Shown here: one piece after another, positions 1 to 8,168 of the stretch
Position numbering within the stretch: the first letter of the stretch is position 1
Layout: each line of letters begins with the position of its first letter
From: Rhodospirillaceae bacterium
GTDB lineage: Bacteria; Pseudomonadota; Alphaproteobacteria; MPNO01; UBA2964
NCBI GenBank assembly: GCA_018660305.1
Contig: JABJKO010000200.1
Location: forward strand, 1-47,628
Length of the DNA stretch: 47,628 nt
Reading direction: 5' to 3'
Translations under genes and position numbers: made by a program
Notes under the pieces: generated by a model
Database searches by the model: none
The model's input: the letters and a program-made list of their open reading frames with translations, nothing else
What the model was told of the DNA's origin: nothing

Positions 1-1
1 C

Positions 2-907
2 GGCGAAGAGCATTGGACCAAGCGGGGCGACATCGATCTCTTTCTGTTCCGCCGCTACTCACCCAAGGCCCGCGCCGCATCGCCCGACAAACCGGTTCTG
101 TTTCTGGTCCACGGCTCGTCCTTTTCGGCGCGGACAGCCTATGACCTCGACATACCGGGCAAGGGCGATTATTCGCTGATGCGAACCTTCGCCGGGCTTG
201 GATATGACGTCTGGACCATGGATCACGAAGGCTACGGAAAATCCAGCCATACGGACGGGTTTTCCTACATCGCCGACGGCGTTGAAGACCTGAAAGCCGC
301 CGCGCCCATCGTCGAAGAAATTACCGGCAAGAGCGCCTTTTCGTTCTTTGGGTCGTCATCGGGAGCGCTGCGGGCCGGCGCCTATGCCAATGCCTGCCCC
401 GAACGGGTCGATCGGCTGGTGCTTGCCGCCCTTGTATGGACCGGCGAAGGATCGCCGACCCTCAAGAAACGCGCCGAACGCATCGATGAATGGCGGGCCA
501 GTAACCGCCGCGTGGTCGACGAGGCCGCCTATCAGGGCATCTTCACCCGAGACGTGGAAGGGCTGACCATTCCCGAGCTACCGCTGGCGGCGGCCTCGGC
601 CGAAATGGCCAATGGTGGGGGCAGCGTACCAAACGGGACTTACATTGATATGTGCGTCAATCTGCCGGTGGTCGACCCGGCCAAGGTGCAATGCCCGGTG
701 ATGATCTTTCGCGGCGATCATGACGGGATTGCCACCGACGAGGATGTGATGGGGTTCTTCAACGCCTTACCCAACAAAGACAAGCAGGTGGTCATGGTCA
801 CCGGCCAGGCCCACAACACCACCATCGGCATCAACCGCCAGCGTTTCTGGCACTCCCTCGACGGATTTTTGTCAATGCCGCCCCGCATCGACGGCACGGA
901 TTTGTAG
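2..907 (+). CDS. alpha/beta hydrolase, 5'-partial
   Basis: The frame is open from base 2, so the start lies outside the window; the first ATG inside (179) is internal, because the translation before it matches the N-terminal part of the downstream paralogue (the VLFLVHGSSFS strand-turn with the oxyanion HG). Alpha/beta hydrolase fold: nucleophile elbow GSSSG (G-x-S-x-G), a late acidic segment DHDGIATDED and the catalytic-His region GQAHNTT. The likely role is hydrolysis of a small ester, lactone or C-C bond; the substrate is unknown. No signal peptide can be judged because the N-terminus is missing. Only 3 bases separate it from a second, clearly homologous hydrolase, so the two look like a tandem duplication transcribed together. 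Family assignment is secure; substrate is not. Confidence 0.9.
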   Translation, partial: GEEHWTKRGDIDLFLFRRYSPKARAASPDKPVLFLVHGSSFSARTAYDLDIPGKGDYSLMRTFAGLGYDVWTMDHEGYGKSSHTDGFSYIADGVEDLKAAAPIVEEITGKSAFSFFGSSSGALRAGAYANACPERVDRLVLAALVWTGEGSPTLKKRAERIDEWRASNRRVVDEAAYQGIFTRDVEGLTIPELPLAAASAEMANGGGSVPNGTYIDMCVNLPVVDPAKVQCPVMIFRGDHDGIATDEDVMGFFNALPNKDKQVVMVTGQAHNTTIGINRQRFWHSLDGFLSMPPRIDGTDL

Positions 908-910
908 GGT

Positions 911-1834
911 ATGCCCATCACCGATATGTGGAGCGAGGAATACCGGGCCCAAAAAGGCGATGTGAAGCTTTACATGTTTCGCAAGCGGCTTGGCGCACCG
1001 GTCGCAGGGGAAACACCGAAACCAATCCTGTTTCTGGTACATGGATCGTCGTTCAGCGGCCCCACCGGCTTTGATCTTCATGTTCCCGGGAAACCCGACT
1101 ATTCGCTGATGGAGAAATTCGCCGAATACGGGTTCGATGTGTGGACCATGGACCACGAGGGCTATGGCAAATCGGACAGTACCGATGGCAATTCCCCCAT
1201 CGCCGAGGGAGTCAAAGACCTGAAAGCAGGGATGGAGATCGTCGAACGCGAAACGGGGCAATCCAATATCGCATTCTACGGGTCTTCCTCCGGTGCGTTG
1301 CGGGCTGCAGCCTTTGCGGAAGACTATCCACAACACGCCAGCAAGCTGATCCTCGACGCCTTCGTCTGGACCGGCAAGGATGCGCCCACCCTGATCGAGC
1401 GCTCCAAGAAAATGGATCAGTGGACCGCCAGCAACATGCGAAAAGTGGATCGGGCGTTTTTTCTGTCCATCTTCACCCGCGACATGCCCGGCACCTCTGA
1501 GGACGGTGTCGCAGAGGCGCTGGCCGATACCCAGCTTGCCATATGCGATGCGGTGCCCACCGGCACCTACGTGGATATGTGTTCCAAGCTACCGGTCTGC
1601 GATCCCACCAGGATCGACTGCCCGGTGCTCATCATAAGGGGCGAGCATGACGGAATCGCCACCGAAGAGGATTTGCTGAATTACTTCAACCTGCTACCGA
1701 ACAGGAACAAGCAGTTCGCCATCATGGCCGGTCAGGCCCATGTGTCCCATCTCGGCGTCAACCGCGCCCGTTTCTGGCACGTGGTGCGGCGGTTCCTGGA
1801 GATGCCGGAGCGGATCGACGAAAGCGGTCTTTAA
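911..1834 (+). CDS. alpha/beta hydrolase (tandem paralogue)
   Basis: A 307-residue alpha/beta hydrolase. It starts at ATG 911, three bases after the stop of the previous hydrolase. Visible elements are the oxyanion-hole strand FLVHGSSFSG (about residues 40-50), the conserved block VWTMDHEGYGKS, nucleophile elbow GSSSGALR, acid segment EHDGIATEED and catalytic-His segment GQAHVSH near the C-terminus. The two proteins align along their whole length with long identical stretches, so this is a duplicated gene and both copies keep the apparent triad. It has no signal peptide and is probably cytoplasmic. It converges with an aldo/keto reductase 24 bases downstream. Substrate unknown; ester, lactone or meta-cleavage-type C-C hydrolysis are all possible. 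Confidence 0.92.
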   Translation: MPITDMWSEEYRAQKGDVKLYMFRKRLGAPVAGETPKPILFLVHGSSFSGPTGFDLHVPGKPDYSLMEKFAEYGFDVWTMDHEGYGKSDSTDGNSPIAEGVKDLKAGMEIVERETGQSNIAFYGSSSGALRAAAFAEDYPQHASKLILDAFVWTGKDAPTLIERSKKMDQWTASNMRKVDRAFFLSIFTRDMPGTSEDGVAEALADTQLAICDAVPTGTYVDMCSKLPVCDPTRIDCPVLIIRGEHDGIATEEDLLNYFNLLPNRNKQFAIMAGQAHVSHLGVNRARFWHVVRRFLEMPERIDESGL

Positions 1835-1858
1835 CCGCTATCGCCGCCGGGACCGGCT

Positions 1859-2827
1859 TCAGATCCCCAGCCCGCCGAGCTGCTTCTCGGGATAGCGCGT
1901 GCCCGACACCGCGTCGGGTTTGACGGCGGCCCCGATGCGGGTCACGTCGGCGGCGGAAAGCTCAATGTCGACCGCCGCCATGTTTTCCGCCAGATGGGTC
2001 CGGCGCTTGGTACCCGGGATGGGTACGATGTCGTCGCCCTGATGGAGCAGCCAGGCGATGGCAAGCTGCGAGGAGCTGACGCCTTTTTCATCAGCGATAT
2101 CCTTCAGCGGCTGGATCACCGAAACATTGTTGTCGATATTATCCTGGGTGAAGCGCGGGTGGTCCTTACGCCGGTCGTTTTCGGCGAGGCTGTCGAACCC
2201 ATCGATGGTGCCCGTGAGCATGCCGCGTCCCAGAGGCGAATAGGGGACGAGCCCAATCCCCAGCTCCCGCAGCAACGGCAGGTAATCGTTTTCCACAAAC
2301 CGGGTCCACAGGGAATATTCGGTCTGAAGCGCGGAGATCGGATGAGTGGCGTGCGCCCGCCGGATGGTATCAGGCCCGGCCTCCGACAAGCCAAGCCAGC
2401 GCACCTTGCCCTGCTCCACAAGCTTCGACATGGCGCCCACCGTGTCCTCGATGGGAACTGCCGCATCCACGCGGTGCTGGAAATAAAGATCGATCACATC
2501 GGTACCGAGCCGCTGCAGGCTCTTGTCGCAGGCCTCGGCCACATATTCGGGCCGTCCGTCGGCGCTACCGCCGAGATTGCCGAATTTGGTGGCGAGAAAC
2601 ACGTCGGACCGGCGCTCCTTGAGGATGATCGAGAACATCTCCTCGTTCTTGCCGCCGGCATAGGCGTCGGACGTGTCGATGAAATTCTGCCCCGCATCAA
2701 GGGCCGCATGGACAGTCGCAACCGCCTCGTTTTCGTCGGCCGGACCATAGATGCTGGTCATGGCCATGCCGCCAAGCCCGACGGCGGAGACATCGTCCGT
2801 GCAGTTCCCGAGTCGCCGATATTTCAT
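1859..2827 (-). CDS. aldo/keto reductase
   Basis: A 322-residue protein of the aldo/keto reductase superfamily, an NADPH-dependent (beta/alpha)8 barrel reducing aldehydes or ketones. The catalytic tetrad is visible: Asp and Tyr in FIDTSDAYAGGKNE, Lys in FLATKFGNLGG and His in DLYFQHRVD. The C-terminal cofactor region IVPIPGTKRRTHLAENM is typical of the AKR11/13-like bacterial branch. The start at 2827 is supported by GGGAG seven bases upstream. It stands alone: convergent with the hydrolase pair and divergent from the isochorismatase-type gene, with an AT-rich promoter-like stretch between 2840 and 2890. Substrate unknown. Confidence 0.95.
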   Translation of the reverse strand: MKYRRLGNCTDDVSAVGLGGMAMTSIYGPADENEAVATVHAALDAGQNFIDTSDAYAGGKNEEMFSIILKERRSDVFLATKFGNLGGSADGRPEYVAEACDKSLQRLGTDVIDLYFQHRVDAAVPIEDTVGAMSKLVEQGKVRWLGLSEAGPDTIRRAHATHPISALQTEYSLWTRFVENDYLPLLRELGIGLVPYSPLGRGMLTGTIDGFDSLAENDRRKDHPRFTQDNIDNNVSVIQPLKDIADEKGVSSSQLAIAWLLHQGDDIVPIPGTKRRTHLAENMAAVDIELSAADVTRIGAAVKPDAVSGTRYPEKQLGGLGI

Positions 2828-3000
2828 CCCAGATCTCCCGATAGATATACGTTTCCGTTATATAATATGCTGATCATTCGATGACCTGATTTCATACTAC
2901 AGCGCCCCGATGGGCAAGCCCCTTCTCTTCATGGTCGAGCCGTTGCCGCTTCTCTGGCGCTGTAATAGAGTCGTCACAACAGATTACAGGGAGAACACTC

Positions 3001-3708
3001 ATGGCATCGAACTTCGAGGATCATTGCTGGCAGGACGTGGTCTCGCCGGGCGCGCTCAAAATTTACAGCCACTACGAACGGCAGACCTATGTGGGCAAAA
3101 AGCCCGCGCTGCTTGCCATCGACCTTTACAAGCTGGCCTATCAGGGCGGCAACAAACCGGTCGAAGAGTTGATTGATGTATATCCGAGTTCATGCGGCGA
3201 GTTTGCCTGGAACGCCATCCCGCCCACTGAACGCCTGTTCAAGGCCGCCCGCGCCGTCGGCATCCCGATCATTTACTCGACCACGGAAACCCGGGTGGAA
3301 TCCAATGTGGGGCATGCCTATGCCACCAACCGCCAGAAAGTCCAGCGCGCGCCCGATGTCTGGGAGATCAAGGAGGAGTTCGCCCCGCAGGAAGGCGATC
3401 TCATGGTCTATAAACAGCGCGCCAGCGCCTTCGCGGGCACGCCGCTGATCCCGCAACTCAACCAGATGGGGGTCGACAGCCTGATCGTGTGCGGCGAAAG
3501 CACCTCGGGCTGCGTGCGCGCGTCCGTGGTGGACGGCTATTCCAACGGTATCCATGTGACCATCGCCGAAGAGTGCGTCTATGACCGCCATGAGCTGTCC
3601 CACAAGGTCAGCCTGTTCGATCTGCATCATAAATATGCCGACGTGATGCATGCCGATGAGATCGTGCAGCATCTCTACGGCACCGCCGGCCTCAAGGAGG
3701 TGTCGTGA
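3001..3708 (+). CDS. isochorismatase-family cysteine hydrolase
   Basis: A 235-residue member of the isochorismatase-like hydrolases (relatives of N-carbamoylsarcosine amidohydrolase and nicotinamidase). The catalytic Asp is in LLAIDLYK, the Lys in VYKQRASAF and the nucleophile Cys in GESTSGCVRAS, in the expected order. The family hydrolyses amides, ureido groups or the isochorismate vinyl ether; the neighbourhood favours an amide or carbamoyl substrate. GGGAG lies shortly before ATG 3001. Its stop overlaps the start of the NodB-type deacetylase, so the two are translationally coupled and probably act on one C-N substrate in succession. N-carbamoylsarcosine or N-carbamoyl-amino-acid hydrolysis is a guess from family likeness. 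Confidence 0.92.
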   Translation: MASNFEDHCWQDVVSPGALKIYSHYERQTYVGKKPALLAIDLYKLAYQGGNKPVEELIDVYPSSCGEFAWNAIPPTERLFKAARAVGIPIIYSTTETRVESNVGHAYATNRQKVQRAPDVWEIKEEFAPQEGDLMVYKQRASAFAGTPLIPQLNQMGVDSLIVCGESTSGCVRASVVDGYSNGIHVTIAEECVYDRHELSHKVSLFDLHHKYADVMHADEIVQHLYGTAGLKEVS

Positions 3709-4577
3709 TGGAACCCCGCAATTACGGTCCCTTCCCCTATACGCCGATCAACCGGCGTCCCAAGCTCACATGGCCCAACGGCGCCCGGGTGGCGGTGTGG
3801 GTGATCCCCAATATCGAGTTCTTTCCGCTAAACGAGCCTATTCCGGGCGCGCGCGGGCCCTATGTGCCCGAAGTCTCCGCCTGGTCGGTGCGCGATTACG
3901 GTGCCCGCGTCGGTGTGTTCCGGATCATGGATGTCTTGTCAAAACGCGATATTCGGGCGTCCGTGACGCTGAATTCGGAAGTCTGCGACGCCTATCCCGA
4001 GATCCTGGAAGACGCCATGGCGCTCAACTGGGAATTCCTCGGACATAATCAGAGCAACTCCCGCCCCTTCCATGTCACTCCGCCGGAGGGCGACAAGCAG
4101 CTGGTCCACGACACCATGGCCCGCATCACCGAGACCACGGGACAACGGCCGCGCGGATGGCTCGGCTCGGGGCTTCAGGAGACATGGGATACGATGGATT
4201 ATCTGGCCGATGAAGGGCTCGATTACGTGTGCGACTGGGTCAATGACGACCAGCCCTATTTCATGGAGGCCGGCGGCCGCAAGCTGGTGAATTTGCCCTA
4301 CTCCACCGAAATCAACGATCTGCCACAATTCCGGGCCGGGCGCTCAAACGACGAATTCGAAGCCATGATCCGCAGCCAGTTCGATACGCTGTATCGCGAA
4401 GGTGCCGAGTCGGGCCGGGTGATGGCCATCTGCCTGCACCCGTTTGTCATCGGCGTCTCCCACCGCATCGGGATCCTCGAATCGGCGCTGGATTACATCC
4501 AGGGCCACGACGATGTGTGGTTCGCCACCGGCTCGGAAATCGTCGATACCTGGCTGGAGTCCGGCGCCACGTTTTAG
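3708..4577 (+). CDS. polysaccharide deacetylase-family (NodB/PuuE-like) protein
   Basis: A 289-residue NodB-homology domain protein of the cytoplasmic branch that includes PuuE-type allantoinases and imidase-like enzymes. Visible features are the N-terminal block WPNGARVAVWV, the NSEVCDAYPE strand, the GHNQSNSRPF segment and the late ICLHPFVIG strand, typical of this subgroup rather than of secreted chitin deacetylases; there is no signal peptide. I place the start at ATG 3708, because AGGAGG (3695-3700) sits seven bases before it; GTG 3705 is also in frame. The ATG shares its A with the upstream stop TGA. With the upstream cysteine hydrolase, the pair suggests successive C-N bond hydrolysis, for example of a ureide or cyclic imide. 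Confidence 0.9.
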   Translation: MEPRNYGPFPYTPINRRPKLTWPNGARVAVWVIPNIEFFPLNEPIPGARGPYVPEVSAWSVRDYGARVGVFRIMDVLSKRDIRASVTLNSEVCDAYPEILEDAMALNWEFLGHNQSNSRPFHVTPPEGDKQLVHDTMARITETTGQRPRGWLGSGLQETWDTMDYLADEGLDYVCDWVNDDQPYFMEAGGRKLVNLPYSTEINDLPQFRAGRSNDEFEAMIRSQFDTLYREGAESGRVMAICLHPFVIGVSHRIGILESALDYIQGHDDVWFATGSEIVDTWLESGATF

Positions 4578-4587
4578 GCACTATCGT

Positions 4588-4636
4588 AAAAGGCCGGGAA
4601 CGCAAAAGGCCGGGAACGTCGAAAAGTCCCCGGCCT
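4588..4636. terminator. direct repeat plus hairpin between convergent genes
   Basis: Two perfect 15-base direct copies (4588-4602 and 4604-4618) are followed by an inverted arm, so AGGCCGGG at 4607-4614 pairs with CCCGGCCT at 4629-4636. On the minus strand the hairpin is followed by a short T run, which suits termination of the DUF2914 gene. Either repeat copy could pair with the single distal arm, giving two alternative hairpins. Confidence 0.5.
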
Positions 4637-4659
4637 CTTGATCGATATGTTGTGATTCC

Positions 4660-5178
4660 TTAGCGCGACGGATACGCCACCGACGCCGGAATATCACGTG
4701 GCCCTCTCATCTCCTGCCCGCCATTGGACGGCGAGGCCATGGGCGTCATGGGATCGGCCATTCTGGGTCCGACGGTGAAGGCTTTTTCCAGCAGCACCTC
4801 GCCGCCGCCATCCACCAGCTTGACGTGCCAGTCACCGGCCTGCAGTTTGATATTGCTCCAGGTGCGCCAGCCCGGCGATGTGCCGATTGTCACCGGCACC
4901 GTGGCATGATGCCTCTCGCCATGGTTCCAGACGAAACTCATGGTGGTCGGGGCACCCGTATTGTGGATGCGGACGAAGGCAAACGCCTTGCGGTCCTCGA
5001 CGTGGAAGGAATCGGTGTTGCTGATGGGCTCACGCCCCTCGATACCATGGCTCAACACGAAGTCGCGAACCACCATGGAGCCCTCGGCCACGGCCGGCAA
5101 CGACGCCAGACCACAAGCTACAAAACCGGCCCCGGCAAGGGCCGCCGACAAAATTCTGTTCCGAGTAAGACGCATCAT
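4660..5178 (-). CDS. secreted DUF2914-family protein
   Basis: I start this at ATG 5178 because AGGAG (5186-5190) sits seven bases upstream; that gives 172 residues. The N-terminus RLTRNRIL, then a hydrophobic Ala/Gly-rich stretch ending AVAEG, reads as a Sec signal peptide. The mature part matches the DUF2914 pattern: a strand with the ligand-like WNHGERHH, the block GWRTWSNIKL, then GDWHVKLVDGGGEVLLEKAFTV. The function of DUF2914 is not established; in other proteins it occurs alone or at the end of membrane or peptidoglycan-associated proteins. Here it is a stand-alone exported domain with a short Pro/Gly/Ser-rich tail. It is divergent from the RlpA-like gene, so both may relate to the envelope. 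Confidence 0.75.
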   Translation of the reverse strand: MMRLTRNRILSAALAGAGFVACGLASLPAVAEGSMVVRDFVLSHGIEGREPISNTDSFHVEDRKAFAFVRIHNTGAPTTMSFVWNHGERHHATVPVTIGTSPGWRTWSNIKLQAGDWHVKLVDGGGEVLLEKAFTVGPRMADPMTPMASPSNGGQEMRGPRDIPASVAYPSR

Positions 5179-5555
5179 CTCAATACTCCTCACCTGTAAT
5201 GGGCACATTCTGACGCCCTCACGACCACCCACAGAGACGCCGGGCGCTCCCTGAAAACTCTTTCTTTAATCTCGGCATTGATTCAATAGATAAGGCATTG
5301 ACGAAATATTATGAAACAACGTTAAAATTGGTTTATAATACTAGGTGAAAATTGTTTCTAATTTGTATTCAAATACGTTACCCGCGCAATGGCTCTATAC
5401 TTTAATTAATGTCATCTATTCATTTCTCTATCTCGAAATGAGTACTTCCTATTAAACGCTCTATAAACCTCTTCATGTAGATTCATGCATGGCTGGCCAG
5501 AGATGCCGGCACGAGTACCGAAGGCGGCCATGGCCGTTACCGGTGGGAGAGGATT
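5179..5555. promoter_or_regulatory. AT-rich divergent intergenic region
   Basis: About 377 bases without a gene, between the divergent DUF2914 and RlpA-like genes. The middle (5260-5480) is strikingly AT-rich against GC-rich surroundings. A perfect TATAAT lies at 5334-5339 on the plus strand, and TTGACG at 5298-5303 is 19 bases before TAAAAT at 5323-5328. Neither forms an ideal -35/-10 pair, so exact promoters are uncertain. The last 20 bases hold the GGGAGAGG ribosome binding site of the RlpA-like gene. Confidence 0.4.
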
Positions 5556-6032
5556 ATGACTTTTAGGACCAGGACGATAATCGAGAAATGGTTCAGCCGC
5601 CTTGCGCTGGCGCTGGCAGCATCCGTGCTGCTATGGACGGCCGCCGTCGCCAGCGGCTACGACCGGGTTGGCGAGGCATCCTGGTACGGATCGCACTATC
5701 AGGGCCGCAGCACGGCCAGCGGTGAGCCCTTCGACATGAACGGGCTTACCGCCGCCCACAAACGCCTGCCCTTCGGTACCATGGTGCAAGTCACCAATCT
5801 GGCCAACAAGCGCTCGCTGGTGGTGCGCATCAACGACCGGGGGCCCTATAAGCGTGGCCGCATCATCGATGTATCCCGCCGCGGCGCCGATCTGCTGGGT
5901 TTCGAGCACAGGGGCACCACGCGAGTGCGTGTCAAAGTGTTGCGGACCAGACAGGGCATCCAAAAGGCCCTTCTGCGGTCCCGCAACGCCGAGCCCATAA
6001 GGCTGCGCCCGCCCCGGAGCAAGCGACGTTAG
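5556..6032 (+). CDS. rlpA: RlpA-like septal/cell-wall protein (DPBB domain)
   Basis: A 158-residue protein with an N-terminal signal segment (LALALAASVLLWTAAVASG) followed by a double-psi beta-barrel domain that fills the rest. Diagnostic blocks are GEASWYGSHYQGR, LTAAHKRLPFGTMV, RINDRGPYKRGRIIDVSR and a final GTTRVRVKV strand. RlpA proteins act in the periplasm or outer membrane on peptidoglycan; the Pseudomonas protein is a lytic transglycosylase for denuded glycan. This one lacks the C-terminal SPOR domain and a lipobox Cys, so it is the short form and septal localisation is not implied. The tail is Arg-rich. A GGGAGAGG ribosome binding site precedes ATG 5556. Confidence 0.92.
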   Translation: MTFRTRTIIEKWFSRLALALAASVLLWTAAVASGYDRVGEASWYGSHYQGRSTASGEPFDMNGLTAAHKRLPFGTMVQVTNLANKRSLVVRINDRGPYKRGRIIDVSRRGADLLGFEHRGTTRVRVKVLRTRQGIQKALLRSRNAEPIRLRPPRSKRR

Positions 6033-6160
6033 GCTCTAAATCCAATCGGCCTATCCGTCTTTGAGGCCGTGGGCATGGCTGTTGGAAGGGTGTTGCAAGC
6101 CTGTACCCAAACGGCCGTGGATCGGGCTAAACTGCCCCCCATGCCTTGGGAGGCGACAAA

Positions 6161-7042
6161 ATGAAGAATACCGATATCACGCTCCGGCCCCTGTCGGCGC
6201 ACACCGGCGCGGAGATTTCCGGCGTGGATCTCAGCCAGGATCTGCCGGAGCAGACCTGCCTGGAAATCCGGCAGGCGTTCAATGAATGGGGTGTGCTCTT
6301 TTTCCGGGATCAGGACCTCACCCCGGCCCAGCATGCGGCTTTCGCCGGCCAGTTCGGCGAGGCGCAGGTGGATGCCCCTGTCTCCAACATGCAGGGCGTG
6401 GACAGAGAGCCGGCGGTCAAAGAGGTCATCCGCGAGGCCGACGATGTCCGCAATATCGGCGGCTTTTGGCATATGGATCAATCGTTCTATCCAATCCCCA
6501 GCGTCGCCTCCATCCTTTATGCGCGCGAGTTGCCGCCGGTGGGCGGCGACACCTTATTTGCCCATCTCGGCACCGCCCATGATGAATTGTCGCCGGGCCT
6601 GCGCGCCACCCTGGAAACCCTGTCCGCGGTGCATGTGCGGGCCCATGCGGACAGTGCGGACATCAACCCGGCGGCGGGCGGGCTGAGCGCCGAATTCTAT
6701 GCCGAGAGCCGCAAGAAATACGCCGGCATAGAGGCCACCCATCCGGTGATCGCCACCCATCCGGAATCGGGACGCAAGGTTCTGTATTTCAGCCCGGTCT
6801 ATTGCGACCGCTTCGATGGCTGGACGCGGAAAGAAAGCCTGCCGCTGATGAAATATCTCACCGAGATCATGACCAAGCCGGAGCATACCTGCCGGTTCCG
6901 CTGGGACGAAGGCTCGCTGGCCATGTGGGACAACCGTGCCGTGGTCCATTACGCCGCCGATGATTATCCCGGCCACCGCCGTCTCATGCACCGGGTCACC
7001 GTGGCCGGCCCGTGGTTCACCACCACCGTTGCCGCGGCATAG
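6161..7042 (+). CDS. TauD/TfdA-family Fe(II)/2-oxoglutarate dioxygenase
   Basis: A 293-residue dioxygenase. The start is ATG 6161, placed by GGGAGG at 6148-6153; a TTG at 6146 would lie inside the ribosome binding site. The iron-binding facial triad is visible: HMD in GFWHMDQSF and the distal His in RLMHRVTVAG, followed by the 2-oxoglutarate-binding Arg. The block WDNRAVVHYA is typical of the family. The family hydroxylates carbon next to sulfonate, ether or amine groups, releasing sulfite, phenol or amine. The exact substrate cannot be read from the sequence. It is followed 42 bases later by an EamA exporter, possibly in one transcript. Confidence 0.95.
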   Translation: MKNTDITLRPLSAHTGAEISGVDLSQDLPEQTCLEIRQAFNEWGVLFFRDQDLTPAQHAAFAGQFGEAQVDAPVSNMQGVDREPAVKEVIREADDVRNIGGFWHMDQSFYPIPSVASILYARELPPVGGDTLFAHLGTAHDELSPGLRATLETLSAVHVRAHADSADINPAAGGLSAEFYAESRKKYAGIEATHPVIATHPESGRKVLYFSPVYCDRFDGWTRKESLPLMKYLTEIMTKPEHTCRFRWDEGSLAMWDNRAVVHYAADDYPGHRRLMHRVTVAGPWFTTTVAAA

Positions 7043-7084
7043 AGAATTCCGACATCAGCCCCTGGACCGCCCCGCATCCTTAAA

Positions 7085-7996
7085 ATGAACAAAATTACGG
7101 CGGTTATCGCCAGCCCCTACGCGCTCTGCTCCTACGCTATCCTGTGCTGGGCGGGAAATTTTGTCGTCGCCCGTCTCGCCAATCTGGACGTGCCGCCGGT
7201 GTCACTCTCGTTCTGGCGTCACCTTCTGGCGGCGGCCATGGTCCTACCCCTGGTGATTCCGGTTCTCCGCACAGACTGGCCGATTATCAGACGCCATGCA
7301 GGCACCTTCGCGATCCTCAGCTTCCTGTTCGTCGCCGGAAATACGCTGGTCTATTTCTGCGTGCTTTACACCACGGTGATCAACGCCGCCCTGATCAATG
7401 CCGGCGTCCCGGTCATCGCGGTCTTCTTTAGCTGGCTGATCCTGCGCGATATGATCAACCGATGGCAGGGGCTGGGGATCGTCCTCTCCGTGCTGGGCAT
7501 TGCCATCGTGGTCAGCCGCGGCGACGTAGCGGCCCTGCGCGCCCTCGATTTTCATCTCGGCGATCTGTTCATGCTACTGGCCATCATCTGCTGGGCGCTT
7601 TACATGGTTCTGTTCAAGCGCGCCGGGCTCAAGATATCGCCCTGGACGCTACTGCTGATCCTGTGTCTCGGTGGCACGGTATGGCTGATCCCCGCCTATG
7701 CCATCGAAATCGCCAGTGGGGCGGAGACGCGGTTCTCCTTCCTGACAATTTCCAGCCTGGTCTATGTGGCCCTGTTCAGCACTATCATTGCCTGGGCATG
7801 CTGGAACAGCGGCACGCTGCGCATCGGACCCAATCGGGCGGCCTCGTTCATGAGCCTGCATCCAGTGTTCGGATCGGCGCTGGCCATCCTTATTCTTGGT
7901 GAAATGCTGGAGGGTTTTCACGTCGTCGGGACAATCCCGGTCCTGATCGGCGTTTATCTCGTCTCGCGTACCTATCCACCGTCGAGAATTTCATAA
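7085..7996 (+). CDS. EamA (DMT) family transporter
   Basis: A 303-residue inner-membrane protein with about ten hydrophobic segments arranged as two EamA repeats (roughly residues 10-140 and 155-295). The first opens with the typical YAILCWAGNFVVARL, the second with LGDLFMLLAIICWALYMVLFKR, and the late block GPNRAASFMSLHPVFGSALAILILGE is characteristic of the DMT superfamily. These proteins usually export amino acids or other small metabolites. This is the only recognisable small-molecule permease in the window. It directly follows the TauD-type dioxygenase. The gene end overlaps an open frame that may be a gene remnant. Confidence 0.95.
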   Translation: MNKITAVIASPYALCSYAILCWAGNFVVARLANLDVPPVSLSFWRHLLAAAMVLPLVIPVLRTDWPIIRRHAGTFAILSFLFVAGNTLVYFCVLYTTVINAALINAGVPVIAVFFSWLILRDMINRWQGLGIVLSVLGIAIVVSRGDVAALRALDFHLGDLFMLLAIICWALYMVLFKRAGLKISPWTLLLILCLGGTVWLIPAYAIEIASGAETRFSFLTISSLVYVALFSTIIAWACWNSGTLRIGPNRAASFMSLHPVFGSALAILILGEMLEGFHVVGTIPVLIGVYLVSRTYPPSRIS

Positions 7997-8168
7997 AATA
8001 TTCCCTCCTTGCCTTCGTACTCGTCACGGGCTCCTGTTCGGCAACGCCAACTTCAAGCTGCTCCTGCTCACGTTGACCGGCCTGTCCATCGCCCGTCTCG
8101 CGCCGATCGTCCTGACCTACCGCAAGGGTGAACGCATCACCCCTAACCCGCTGGACGACGGGGACTGA
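7983..8168 (+). pseudogene. possible C-terminal remnant of a membrane protein gene
   Basis: The frame read from 7983 to the TGA at 8166-8168 is open but has no ATG or GTG start. Its second half reads like a genuine protein end: a hydrophobic helix (FKLLLLTLTGLSIARLAPIV), a basic turn (TYRKGER) and a polar tail ending LDDGD. The base composition is like coding DNA of this genome up to the stop, after which the sequence becomes AT-rich. I read it as the 3' end of a gene whose front was lost next to the EamA gene. I do not recognise the family. Coincidental open frame is the alternative. Confidence 0.35.

Noticed and set aside
1994..2884. 296-codon open frame on the plus strand
   Set aside because: Antisense to the aldo/keto reductase, whose catalytic tetrad is visible; no domain in the opposite frame.
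6050..6110. CGGCCT/AGGCCG inverted repeat after the RlpA-like gene
   Set aside because: A six-pair stem exists but no T tail follows in either direction; not supported as a terminator.
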